The notes under the pieces: generated by a model
Told to the model about the DNA's origin: nothing
The model's database searches: none
Seen by the model: the letters and a program-made list of their open reading frames with translations, nothing else
Program-made: the position numbers and the translations under genes
DNA from: Desulfogranum japonicum DSM 18378
Lineage (GTDB): Bacteria > Desulfobacterota > Desulfobulbia > Desulfobulbales > Desulfobulbaceae
Assembly (NCBI RefSeq): GCF_000429945.1
Contig: NZ_AUCV01000029.1
Span: forward strand, 20,672-84,671
DNA: 64,000 nucleotides
Direction of reading: 5' to 3'
In this document: positions 33,758 to 41,562 of the stretch, piece by piece
Numbering within the stretch: position 1 is the first letter of the stretch
Layout: each line of letters starts with the position of its first letter

Positions 33758-35647
33758 ATGACTTTTCCCATTGATTTATCAACATATACTCCGCTTGAAT
33801 TCAATCTGACTCAACAGGGCTTGAGCGACGAACAACGAAGTGCTTTGCTCAGTAATATCAACCTTGTTCGCGATTCCATCGTGTTTTTTACAGCCCTTGC
33901 AAATACGAAAGGACTTGGCGGCCATACAGGTGGTGCATATGATATCGTTCCTGAATTGCTTATCGTTGACGGATTCATGCGCGGAACCGATAGCTGTTAC
34001 CCCGTGTATTTTGATGAGGCTGGTCACCGGGTTGCCATCCAATACATGATGGCTGCACTTAACGGCCACAATACCATTGAATCTCTGCTGCATTATCGGG
34101 AATTCAATCAGGGATTGTATGGGCATCCGGAGCGTAACGATGAAGATGGTATCTTTTTCAGTTCCGGCAGACTGGGGCATATGTGGAGCTATGTGAACGG
34201 TATAGCTGAGGCCAATCCGGATAAAACCGTCTTCATGTTTGGCAGTGATGGTTCCCAGCAGGAGGGTGATGATGCAGAGGCTGCCAGGTATGCTGTGGCA
34301 CGTAAACTCAATGTCAAATTGCTCATCGACGATAACGATGTAACCATTGCCGGGCATCCCACTGAGTATATGCAGGGCTACGATGTCATGGCAACCCTTG
34401 GTGGACACGGCCTGTCCGTGCAAGAGTGTGCAGGTGAAGATATCGATGCGCTGTTTGCCAGAATCCAGGAAGCCATCGCCGGTCAGGGACCCGCGGCTGT
34501 GGTCTGCAAAAGACTGATGGCAGTTGGTGTGCCCGGCATTGAAGGGCTGCCCAAGGGCCATGATGTAATACCTGTGGATATGGCCATCGAGTACCTGAAG
34601 AGCAAAGGGCATGATGCGGCTGCGGCCATGCTGGAAGCCGGTGCCCCGAAAAAAGAGAAAGCTGTGTATCTTGGCAGTAGCGAAGAGTCTGGAAAAAATA
34701 GGGATGCCTTCGGCAAGATCATCTGTGATATTGTTGCCGGCATGGACGATCCCAAATCCAAGGTCATTGTTGTGGATTCAGACCTGGAAGGTTCCTGTGG
34801 CTTACACCATATTCGTAAAAATGTTCCTGAGATTTATGTGCATGGCGGAATCATGGAGCGCAATAATTTTTCCGTGGCCGCTGGTTTTGGCGCGGAAAAA
34901 GGCAAACAGGGTATTTTCGGCACCTTCTCCGCTTTTCAGGAGATGGTTATCTCCGAAATCACCATGGCCAGGCTGAACAATGCCAATGTTCTTGCTCATT
35001 TTTCTCACTCGGGCGTGGATGACATGGCGGATAACACCTGTCATTTCGGAATTAATAATCTGTTTGCCGATAACGGCCTTGCCGAGCACGATACAACACG
35101 GTTGTATTTTCCGGCAGATACCCTGCAACTTGAAGCGGTGTTGAAAACCGTTTTCCATGATAGTGGCCTTCGGTTTATTTACTCCACCCGATCTGCCACC
35201 CCTTACATCCTGAACGAAGCAGGTGAAAAATTCTATGGCGAAGGCTATACCTTCACCCCTGATAAGGATGAGGTAGTACGAGAAGGTGATGCCGGATACA
35301 TCATCTCTTATGGAGAGATGCTCTACCGCTGTCTGCATGTAGTCGAAGAACTGAAAAAAGAAGGCATCAATGTAGGACTGATAAATAAGCCCGTTCTCAA
35401 TGTTGTGGATGAGGAGATGCTGGCCAAAGTTGGTTCCAGCCCGGCAGTGCTGGTTGTGGAAACCCAAAACGCAAAAACAGGATTAGGCAGCAGAATGGGC
35501 TCCCAGCTGCTTGAGCGTGGTTTGTGCCCTAAATTTGCACATCTGGGTACCTGGAAAGATGGCGCTGGCGGATTATCAGAACAGATTCCATATCAGGGTA
35601 TGGGAACCGACGATATCAAAGAGAAAATTCTCAGCCTTATCAAATAA
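33758..35647 (+). CDS. Transketolase-family thiamine-diphosphate enzyme
   Basis: A full-length transketolase-type protein (629 aa). The TPP-binding segment is FMFGSDGSQQEGDDAEAARY followed by IDDNDVT. An early conserved loop is GHTGGAYDIVPELL. The pyrimidine-domain segment HFSHSGVDDMADNTCHFGI precedes a transketolase C-terminal domain (about 500-629). In bacteria it transfers two-carbon units in the pentose phosphate pathway. The sequence is not the closest match to classical TktA, and substrate preference is uncertain. The ATG at 33758 (GGATGG upstream) is preferred to 33689. A strong terminator follows at 35784. Confidence 0.9.
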   Translation: MTFPIDLSTYTPLEFNLTQQGLSDEQRSALLSNINLVRDSIVFFTALANTKGLGGHTGGAYDIVPELLIVDGFMRGTDSCYPVYFDEAGHRVAIQYMMAALNGHNTIESLLHYREFNQGLYGHPERNDEDGIFFSSGRLGHMWSYVNGIAEANPDKTVFMFGSDGSQQEGDDAEAARYAVARKLNVKLLIDDNDVTIAGHPTEYMQGYDVMATLGGHGLSVQECAGEDIDALFARIQEAIAGQGPAAVVCKRLMAVGVPGIEGLPKGHDVIPVDMAIEYLKSKGHDAAAAMLEAGAPKKEKAVYLGSSEESGKNRDAFGKIICDIVAGMDDPKSKVIVVDSDLEGSCGLHHIRKNVPEIYVHGGIMERNNFSVAAGFGAEKGKQGIFGTFSAFQEMVISEITMARLNNANVLAHFSHSGVDDMADNTCHFGINNLFADNGLAEHDTTRLYFPADTLQLEAVLKTVFHDSGLRFIYSTRSATPYILNEAGEKFYGEGYTFTPDKDEVVREGDAGYIISYGEMLYRCLHVVEELKKEGINVGLINKPVLNVVDEEMLAKVGSSPAVLVVETQNAKTGLGSRMGSQLLERGLCPKFAHLGTWKDGAGGLSEQIPYQGMGTDDIKEKILSLIK

Positions 35648-35783
35648 TCTGCAGATATGGACTTTCAGAAGGATGAAGCGTGAGGAGGGGACAAGCAGGA
35701 TGGTGTTACCCTGCTCCTTGTAAAAGTTTGTTCTGAGTTTCGTTCCTCTGAAAGTAGGCGTGAAGTCTGTACTGTTGAAGCTG

Positions 35784-35818
35784 AAGGGCATCCCGTAAAA
35801 GGGATGCCCTTTTTTTTA
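35784..35818 (+). terminator. Rho-independent terminator of the transketolase gene
   Basis: AAGGGCATCCC, loop GTAAAA, GGGATGCCC, then eight T residues: an 11-bp GC-rich stem directly followed by a T-run, 137 bp after the stop codon. This is the best intrinsic terminator in the window. Confidence 0.9.
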
Positions 35819-35862
35819 TCTGGCAATATCCACATTGGGCAACAGCATTTGCCTATATGCTG

Positions 35863-36036
35863 CTATTTGTTATCGGAATCCGGTTTGTATGAAGTAAGAT
35901 CCGTTTTAGGTCTGTTGTGCTGTATTTCAAAGGAGTGGGAGATGTCACCTTCGCCGGACTGCTGAATTTTTCTAGGGATTCTCATAATTCCCTGGCCAAC
36001 TTTAATGATAATGCTATCTGCAATTTTTCCTTTCAT
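35863..36036 (-). CDS. Small hypothetical protein, 57 aa
   Basis: A short frame from ATG at 36036 to TAG at 35863. It starts MKGKIADSIIIKVGQGIMR and ends in a polar tail (SYKPDSDNK). The mix of charged and hydrophobic residues is protein-like. It lies downstream of the Hsp20 gene on the same strand, separated by a 13-bp inverted repeat. AAGGAG occurs about 17 nt upstream, further than ideal. No homology recognised. Confidence 0.45.
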   Translation of the reverse strand: MKGKIADSIIIKVGQGIMRIPRKIQQSGEGDISHSFEIQHNRPKTDLTSYKPDSDNK

Positions 36037-36102
36037 AATTGTGTTACTGTACTCCTTCCCTGAAGGGGACTGCTTGATTGTTTACTCTGTGTTGTGACTT
36101 GC

Positions 36103-36137
36103 CACCGGTGCATCAGATGTCTATTGATGCACCGGTG
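36103..36137. terminator. Inverted repeat 3' of hsp20
   Basis: CACCGGTGCATCA / TGATGCACCGGTG is a perfect 13-bp stem with a 9-nt loop, 11 bp after the Hsp20 stop. No T-run follows on the gene's strand, so it may protect the 3' end or partly terminate. Confidence 0.45.
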
Positions 36138-36147
36138 AAAAATATGT

Positions 36148-36714
36148 TCAGTTTATCTGGATTTTTTTTGTCTCACTTTGAGGAAGGCTTTTTCTCGGCA
36201 TCGTAATGGTCAAAATACCATTGTTAAAGGTCGCTTTGATGTTGTCTTGGTCAGCGTCGTCCGGCAGTGAAAGTACCCTTTGGAAAGAGCCGTATGAACG
36301 CTCGACACGATAATAATTTTTGTCCTTCTCTTCTTTTTCCTGCTTCTTTTCCCCGCAAATGGTCATGGTATTATTGGTAACTTCCACCCGGACATCCTTT
36401 TCGGCAACACCAGGTACTTCAACGGTGATGGAATACTCTTTTTCTGTGGCACCGATATCTACTTGGGGCTTTAAGAAGCCTGTGTTTTCCATTGTGGGGA
36501 ATGCATGTGTTCTAAAAGGGGACATGCCGAATCCACGGAAAGCTTCTTCAAAAAGTCTGTCCATTTCGTGATGAACATGTGCTAAGGGGTGAGATCCACC
36601 CTTGTTCGAGTAAGTGGGGGAAATGTTGGACCGCTGCACTATGGGGATAGTGGCATTTGGTTCCTCTTCTTCTTTTTTAAACCAGTTCCATGGCGCAAAT
36701 TTTTTGATATCCAT
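36148..36714 (-). CDS. Small heat-shock protein, Hsp20 / alpha-crystallin family
   Basis: A 188-aa chaperone that holds unfolding proteins. A charged N-terminal arm precedes an alpha-crystallin domain: FLKPQVDIGATEKEYSITVE, VPGVAEKDVRVEV, and YRVERSYGSFQRVLSLPDDA, ending with NGILTITMPRKS and a C-terminal I-Q-I-N tail. All core strands are present. The ATG at 36714 has GGAGG 7 nt upstream. It is transcribed away from the protease/hydrogenase pair at 37300. Confidence 0.95.
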   Translation of the reverse strand: MDIKKFAPWNWFKKEEEEPNATIPIVQRSNISPTYSNKGGSHPLAHVHHEMDRLFEEAFRGFGMSPFRTHAFPTMENTGFLKPQVDIGATEKEYSITVEVPGVAEKDVRVEVTNNTMTICGEKKQEKEEKDKNYYRVERSYGSFQRVLSLPDDADQDNIKATFNNGILTITMPRKSLPQSETKKIQIN

Positions 36715-37299
36715 GCTTGACCTCCTTTTCATATTGTATTTTGCAATACATCAAAAATGGAAATGCATCCGATTTCGCGTAATTTGCGTATCGTGCTGTT
36801 ATTGAAAGTAAAATTTTTTTATATCTGCTGCGTGAACAGTTGTGTTTTTTCATTAACAGCTGGGCTTGGTTCATACCTTCGCACTTCAAAAAATAGCCAT
36901 CAATTGTTGTAAGTCAACGGGATGGGTTGTTTTCTGTTCTTCAATACGTTGCACTACTTTTTGCTGTAATTTTGCAAGAGGAATGAGGGGCGGTGCTGCT
37001 TGTTGGCAATATGGTAAAGAGTCTGGATTTGCCACCGGCGTACCCAGGGCCGCGGAAAAAAGAACTTAGTGAGAGTTCTCCGGACCCCTTAGAAGACATG
37101 ATTGTTCTCAAGGGCTGTTTTTTTTCTCATTTTCCGGTATATCACATGGAGAAGATCCTTGTATTGAGATAGATATGTACGGAGAACATCTTCCGTAAGT
37201 CATCACCTTACACCATATTTGCATGTTCGTGATAGCCCGTGTGGACAGCTTACAAAAACGATTATAAAAAAAAAGTGTTTGCAGACAAAACAGTGCGAG
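36715..37299. other. Divergent promoter region, no supported gene
   Basis: About 585 bp between the divergent hsp20 and maturation protease genes. It is AT-rich near hsp20. Short frames exist but none has a ribosome site or recognisable content. Confidence 0.5.
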
Positions 37300-37824
37300 A
37301 TGTTGATGAAATGTTTTACCTCTGAGACTTTTTCCGGCAAAGGTATTGCTCCGGATGTGGTCATTTTTGGCTGTGGCAATATCTATCTTGGTGATGATGG
37401 ATTTGGACCGGCGGTAGCCAATGCCTTGAATAGTGACTATAATCTTCCTGAAAAAGTGGAGGCCATAGACGCTGGGACATCCATACGGGATACGTTGTTT
37501 GATTATTTGCTGGCAGAAGAGCTGCGTCCCAAACATATCATTATTGTTGACTCAATCGACAGTGAGAATCATATTCCGGGAGAAGTTTTCTGCATTGATC
37601 CTGGCGGTATTTCCGCCAGCAAGGTTCATGATTTTTCCCTGCATCAGTTTCCAACCGTCAATATGTTGCAGGAACTGCAAGAGTTTACGGAAATGAAGGT
37701 GTCCATAATCGTCGCTCAAATCAGTAAACCTGCCAGAGAAGTTTCCAAAGGACTTTCACCAGAGATTAAACAGGCAATACCTCTAGCATGCCAGGTGATA
37801 ATGGACATGGTGCTTGCTGCGTGA
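37300..37824 (+). CDS. Second hydrogenase maturation protease
   Basis: About 174 aa in the HyaD/HycI/FrhD family. Motifs: VVIFGCGNIYLGDDGFGPAV with the metal-binding Asp, an Asp in AIDAGTSIRD, and IIIVDSIDS; His residues follow in VHDFSLHQFP. It differs clearly from the protease at 18436. It lies 206 bp upstream of the selenocysteine large subunit, so it is the natural candidate to process that subunit. The ATG at 37300 has a weak GCGAG site; the frame is open from 37219. Confidence 0.88.
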   Translation: MLMKCFTSETFSGKGIAPDVVIFGCGNIYLGDDGFGPAVANALNSDYNLPEKVEAIDAGTSIRDTLFDYLLAEELRPKHIIIVDSIDSENHIPGEVFCIDPGGISASKVHDFSLHQFPTVNMLQELQEFTEMKVSIIVAQISKPAREVSKGLSPEIKQAIPLACQVIMDMVLAA

Positions 37825-38030
37825 AAATAAGGTGTTACAGTATTACGTTGCAGTTATCAGCTGGTTAACGCCGAGGTATACCGGACATGAACAGGCTACC
37901 AACGACTCTGATAATTCTCTACGGCTGCATGTCTGGTGCCTCGCGTCTACTGTAAGAAATGAGAAAGCAGGATGAAAGAGTATTGTATGCGTAACGAGAC
38001 CAAGATATTTGCTTTCAATGAAGAGGTGAT

Positions 38031-39488
38031 ATGAGCATGGGAAAGGTAATCACGATTCAACCCGTCACCAGAATCGAGGGACATGCCTCCATTGCCATTG
38101 AACTTGATGACAACGGCAATGTCAGTGATGCCAAGATGCATCTGACATCGTTGCGTGGGTTTGAAAAATTTATCCAGGGAAGACCTGCAGAAGAAGTCCC
38201 TCGCATTGTCAACCGGATTTGCGGTATCTGTCCATGGATGCACCACCTGGCCTCCAACAAAGCTGTTGATGGCTGTTTTGGCGTAGTTCCTTCTCCCGCC
38301 GGACACAAGCTGCGTGAACTTTGTCAGGCCATGGCGCATATCAATGATAAGATTCTGCATTTCTTTTTTCTTGCAGCCCCGGATTTTATGATCGGTCCGG
38401 ACAGCGATTATTCTGTACGCAACGTTATGGGTATCGTCAAGCAGGCCCCTGAGCTGGCGAGTCAGGTTGTGCGCATGCGTCAGCTTGGCCAGATGATGAT
38501 CGAAAAGTTTGCCGGTAAGGCTATTCATCCCATTGCAGCTGTTACCGGAGGGTTTGCAAAGCCCATACTTGAAAGTGAGCGCCAGGAAATGCTTCAGGCA
38601 TGCCGGACTCTGCTTGATTTTTCCTGCTTTGCCCTGGATTTTGCCAGAAAAAATGTCTTCAGGCAGTTCCAAGACGTGATCCAGCAGGTGGGAGTTATTC
38701 ATACCGGGTTTCTGGGTACTGTGGATGATACAGGTGGGCTTAATATTTATGACGGCAAACTTCGCCTGATGAAAGGCTCTGGCGAGTATGTCGAATTTGC
38801 GGCTGACAGATATGCTGACTATATTGGCGAACATGTCGAACCGTGGTCTTATGGGAAGATGCCTTATGCCAAGGTTTGGGATGAAGGGTTTTCCATGGAT
38901 CTGGATCAGCCAAAGGGTATTTACCGCTCCAATACCCTTGCCCGCCTGAATGTGTGCGACCATATCGGCACCCCGAAGGCGCAGGCTGCGCTGGAGGAAT
39001 TTCGCAGTGCCTTTGGCCGTTATCCACAATATACATTACTCTACCATTATGCCCGTCTGATTGAATTGATCTACGTCTGCGAACGTTCGCTGGAACTGCT
39101 CAGTGATGCATCCATTACCGACACCAATGTCCGCAGCAAAGTGGAACCGAAAGCTGGCAGGGGGGTGGGCATGGTTGAGGCACCTCGGGGCACCTTGATC
39201 CATGACTACGAGACCGATGATAACGGTTGTATCGTCAACGCCAACATGATCGTCGGCACCACCCATAATGTGGCGCCCATGAACATGAGCGTCAAACAGG
39301 CTGCAACCTCGCTCATAAAAGACGGTGTGTATGATCAGGGACTCCTGAATAAGGTGGAAATGGCGGTGCGCGCCTATGACCCGTGAATTTCGTGCGCAAC
39401 ACACCACCTGGATGGTGGTGCACCTTTATCTGTTACCATTTTTAACGCCAGGGGAGAAGAATTAGCAAACCTGTCAAACATTGAGTAA
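38031..39488 (+). CDS. Selenocysteine-containing [NiFeSe]-hydrogenase large subunit (Mvh/Vhu type), UGA recoded
   Basis: A paralogue of MvhA (16832), starting VITIQPVTRIEGHASIAIEL. N-terminal Ni ligands are in RICGICPWMHH (about residues 63-73). At codon 452 (39384-39386) an in-frame TGA follows VRAYDP, and the frame continues ISCATHHLDGGAPLSV to TAA at 39486-39488. This gives D-P-U-I-S-C-A-T-H: exactly the conserved DPCxxCxxH site with Sec for the first Cys. A SECIS-type hairpin begins 16 nt later. The gene should be read as 485 residues; stopping at the UGA would remove the Ni ligands and the protease-cleaved tail. No small or delta subunit is adjacent. The downstream tail matches the length of MvhA's. 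Confidence 0.93.
39384..39386 (+). other. UGA selenocysteine codon (residue 452)
   Basis: TGA sits between GACCCG (Asp-Pro) and ATTTCGTGCGCAACACAC (Ile-Ser-Cys-Ala-Thr-His), the invariant Ni-binding context of hydrogenase large subunits. Confidence 0.92.
39402..39420 (+). promoter_or_regulatory. SECIS hairpin of the hydrogenase gene
   Basis: CACCACC, loop TGGAT, GGTGGTG: a perfect 7-bp stem with a 5-nt loop whose second base is G, located 24 nt after the UGA. Position and loop match the bacterial SECIS pattern bound by SelB. Confidence 0.85.
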
Positions 39489-39668
39489 GAAATATGTGGG
39501 CTGCACAGGCAGCCCATTCTTATGAAGTGCAGGGGGCCTTTCTGCCCATCATTCAAAATTTCATCAAAGCTGTTTCCACTACAGCTGTCATACTGGGCGC
39601 TGTTTTACAGTAATATCCATAAAAAATATGCCCCTCTTTCAATACGTTACTCCTTCTTTTCGAGGAGC

Positions 39669-39829
39669 GTAACTGCTCGGAGTGTCCATGATCTTTCCGC
39701 GATCAGGCTGGCTTGCCTATGGAGCAATACGCTGCACCAAGCCTGATTGCGAAAGCCTCAGGCACCCTGTAAGCAGCTACAAATACCGCAGAGTTGCCAG
39801 GTTTAGTCACTAGCCCTATGAGTAGTTAT
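39669..39829 (+). repeat. Dispersed repeat family A, copy 7
   Basis: A 161-bp full copy: GTAACTGCTCGGAGTGTCCA, TGATCTTTCCGCGATCAGGC, GCACCAAGCCTGATTGCGAA, CACCCTGTAAGCAGCTACAA and TATGAGTAGTTAT. It lies between the selenoprotein gene and the DUF134 promoter. Confidence 0.88.
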
Positions 39830-39860
39830 CTGGAGACAAGGATTTTTTGTGTGATCATTT

Positions 39861-39924
39861 TGCTCATTTGAGCATTTTGTGATTGACGAGGGGTGTGGAT
39901 GGTCTTATTATGCTCATATGATCA
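39861..39924 (+). promoter_or_regulatory. Sigma-70 promoter with paired operators for the DUF134 gene
   Basis: TTGACG (39883-39888), a 17-bp spacer and TATTAT (39906-39911) form a near-consensus promoter. A perfect palindrome TGCTCATTTGAGCA lies just upstream (39861-39874), and a related TGCTCATATGATCA (39911-39924) overlaps the -10/+1 region. A further TGATCA half occurs at 39852. The layout suggests repression by a dimeric protein, possibly the DUF134 product itself. Confidence 0.65.
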
Positions 39925-39945
39925 TAAAAAATGTGGGAAGAGCAT

Positions 39946-40287
39946 ATGCCAAGACCAACAAAAGTACGATTAGTAGCTGCGGATCCAACCACCAAGTCGT
40001 TTGGGCCTCGTGATATGAACGCCACTGGCAGTGTCTGTATTACGGTGGAGGAATTCGAGGCTATTCGCTTAAGCGATTATAAAGGGATGGATCAGGAAAG
40101 CGCTGCCGCAATGATGGGAGTTTCGCGGCATACCTATGGAAGATTACTTGCCAGGGCCCGTTCAACGATAGCGCGGGCGCTGGTGAATGGGGAAGAACTC
40201 CGCATTGAAGGCGGTAACTTTCAATTTTGCGGCCATGGAAGAAAGCGTTGTCGCCGTGGCCAGGGTGGCGGTGGACGCTGTCGATGA
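39946..40287 (+). CDS. DUF134-family predicted DNA-binding protein
   Basis: 113 aa. The family signature is MPRPTKVRLVAADPTTKSFG near the start, then ITVEEFEAIRLSDYKGMDQE and AAAMMGVSRHTYGRLLARAR, a sigma-70 region-4-like helix-turn-helix. The C-terminus is Gly/Cys/Arg-rich (CGHGRKRCRRGQGGGGRC). DUF134 genes usually travel with DUF5320 and NifX/Mrp-type iron-cluster genes in anaerobes; here a DUF5320 gene follows. The promoter-overlapping palindromes suggest autoregulation. The ATG at 39946 has GGAAGAG upstream. Confidence 0.9.
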   Translation: MPRPTKVRLVAADPTTKSFGPRDMNATGSVCITVEEFEAIRLSDYKGMDQESAAAMMGVSRHTYGRLLARARSTIARALVNGEELRIEGGNFQFCGHGRKRCRRGQGGGGRCR

Positions 40288-40344
40288 ACACCGCAAACGA
40301 AACAGTATGATTTTGCTGCGGCAAAATATTGAGGAGATGTGGTT

Positions 40345-40530
40345 ATGAGACAGAGAAAGAGTATGCGTGATAACGGGCAGGGGCAACAGCAATCAGATCG
40401 GGCAATGGAAACAGGCGGTGGGTGTGGACAAATGGGATCTGGAAATCAATGCGGTCGTTCTCGAGGTATGTGTGGTGGGCGTCAACAGGGAAACGGAAAG
40501 GGACAAGGTTCAAGAGGCAACGGTCGGTAA
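40345..40530 (+). CDS. Small Gly/Gln/Arg-rich protein, 61 aa
   Basis: A low-complexity peptide starting MRQRKSMRDNGQGQQQSD with Cys residues in GGGCGQMGSGNQCG and GMCGG. GAGGAG lies about 9 nt upstream of the ATG. It sits between the DUF134 and DUF5320 genes on the same strand and has a composition like the Gly/Cys-rich tails of those proteins. Function unknown; possibly a metal-binding accessory peptide. Confidence 0.55.
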   Translation: MRQRKSMRDNGQGQQQSDRAMETGGGCGQMGSGNQCGRSRGMCGGRQQGNGKGQGSRGNGR

Positions 40531-40683
40531 CATCCGCATGTATGGACAGACACTGACCGGGAATCTGTTAACTGTTTGAATTCTACGGAATGCCAGCAAT
40601 ATGTGCAAAAAGAAAGAATTGAAATAGCTATGTGACAGGAAAAACCTGTCATGAGATACAACTCATAGAAGTGAGGTGATAGT

Positions 40684-41007
40684 ATGCCAGGATTTGATGG
40701 ATCAGGACCTGTGGGACAGGGATCAATGACCGGAAGAGCAATGGGACGATGCAACCCTGCAGCCGCAGAGAGTAGTGCTGGTGCGTGGTCCGGTTATGGC
40801 CGTGGTATGGCTTGCCGCCGCGGAAGAGGAGGGCGTGGAGGTTTTGCCGGGCGTGGTATGGGCATGGGACAAGGGTGTTTCCAGGGTAATACCCAAGGAT
40901 TTCAGGTGGATGAGAAAGAAAGCCTGAGAGCCCAGGCCAGTCAGTTGCAGGAATCGCTGCAGGCCATACAAAAACGGCTTGATGACCTTGAGCAATCGGA
41001 TAAATAA
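40684..41007 (+). CDS. DUF5320-family protein, 107 aa
   Basis: It has the family start MPGFDGSGPVGQGSMTGRAM, a Gly/Arg-rich middle (RGRGGRGGFAGRGMGMGQG) and a C-terminal coiled coil (SLRAQASQLQESLQAIQKRL). DUF5320 proteins of anaerobes are small, of unknown function, and usually linked to DUF134 and dinitrogenase iron-molybdenum cofactor-type proteins. GTGAGGTGAT precedes the ATG. A terminator follows at 41029. Confidence 0.88.
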   Translation: MPGFDGSGPVGQGSMTGRAMGRCNPAAAESSAGAWSGYGRGMACRRGRGGRGGFAGRGMGMGQGCFQGNTQGFQVDEKESLRAQASQLQESLQAIQKRLDDLEQSDK

Positions 41008-41028
41008 GTATTGTCAGACCGTACATGG

Positions 41029-41064
41029 CAGGACGTATATATATATGCATATACGTCCTGTTTT
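41029..41064. terminator. Terminator after DUF5320, probably also the ancestral terminator of the ABC operon
   Basis: CAGGACGTAT ... ATACGTCCTG with an AT-rich centre and TTTT on the plus strand. On the minus strand the same hairpin lies just past where the ABC ATPase gene (48530) would have ended before the mobile island inserted. Confidence 0.7.
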
Positions 41065-41118
41065 AATTCAACCTTTATATTTTTACAGGCGTTGCTGGAT
41101 GATTCTGGCATGTGTATG

Positions 41119-41172
41119 TGTAGCGGCTTGCAAACAGAGCAAATCTCGGCTCGAATTAAACGCCAATAAGAA
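41119..41172 (+). repeat. Left terminal inverted repeat of the island (family E)
   Basis: It starts TGTAGCGGCTTGCAA and ends GAATTAAACGCCAATAAGAA, with a variable centre of about 20 bp. Preceded directly by TGTATG. Confidence 0.8.
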
Positions 41173-41358
41173 GTAGAAACAGGATGTTTCTCTCCTATTG
41201 GCCAACTACAGGGGGATTCCTGCAGCCAACAATTCATTCTGTATCTCCTGAGTTGAGGTACGGAATCGATTCCTACAATATCACGCAACAGGAAAAAATT
41301 AACGGCTCGTATTGTATGAGTAATCAATAAGATAAGGGCGCATCTAAAAAACAAAAAA

Positions 41359-41562
41359 TTAAAGTGTGATACACTCATGTTTTTGCAAATATTGATAAAG
41401 GGTTTGCCGACTAATCCCAAAATCACGAGCGATTTCTGCTTTTTTATCACCAGCCATAATCCGTGACTTCACGACATCTATGTCGGCGTCGGAAAGTGCT
41501 CTCTTTCGACCATGATATGCACCGCGTTGTTTGGCTAACGCAATTCCTTCCCTTTGGCAATT
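41359..41562 (-). pseudogene. Serine recombinase (resolvase/invertase), C-terminal fragment
   Basis: Out of frame with the overlapping transposase end, codons up to TAA at 41359 read GIALAKQRGAYHGRKRALSD, then AEIARDFGISRQTLYQYL. This is the linker and helix-turn-helix of Tn3-type resolvases and invertases. The catalytic N-terminal half is absent; homology begins near 41562, where the ISKra4 transposase sequence joins. The natural reading is that the IS inserted in, or deleted, the front of the gene. Confidence 0.75.

Noticed and set aside
36866..37069. 67-aa plus-strand frame in the hsp20/protease gap
   Set aside because: The composition (many Cys/Arg, no ribosome site) looks like noise; no homology was recognised.
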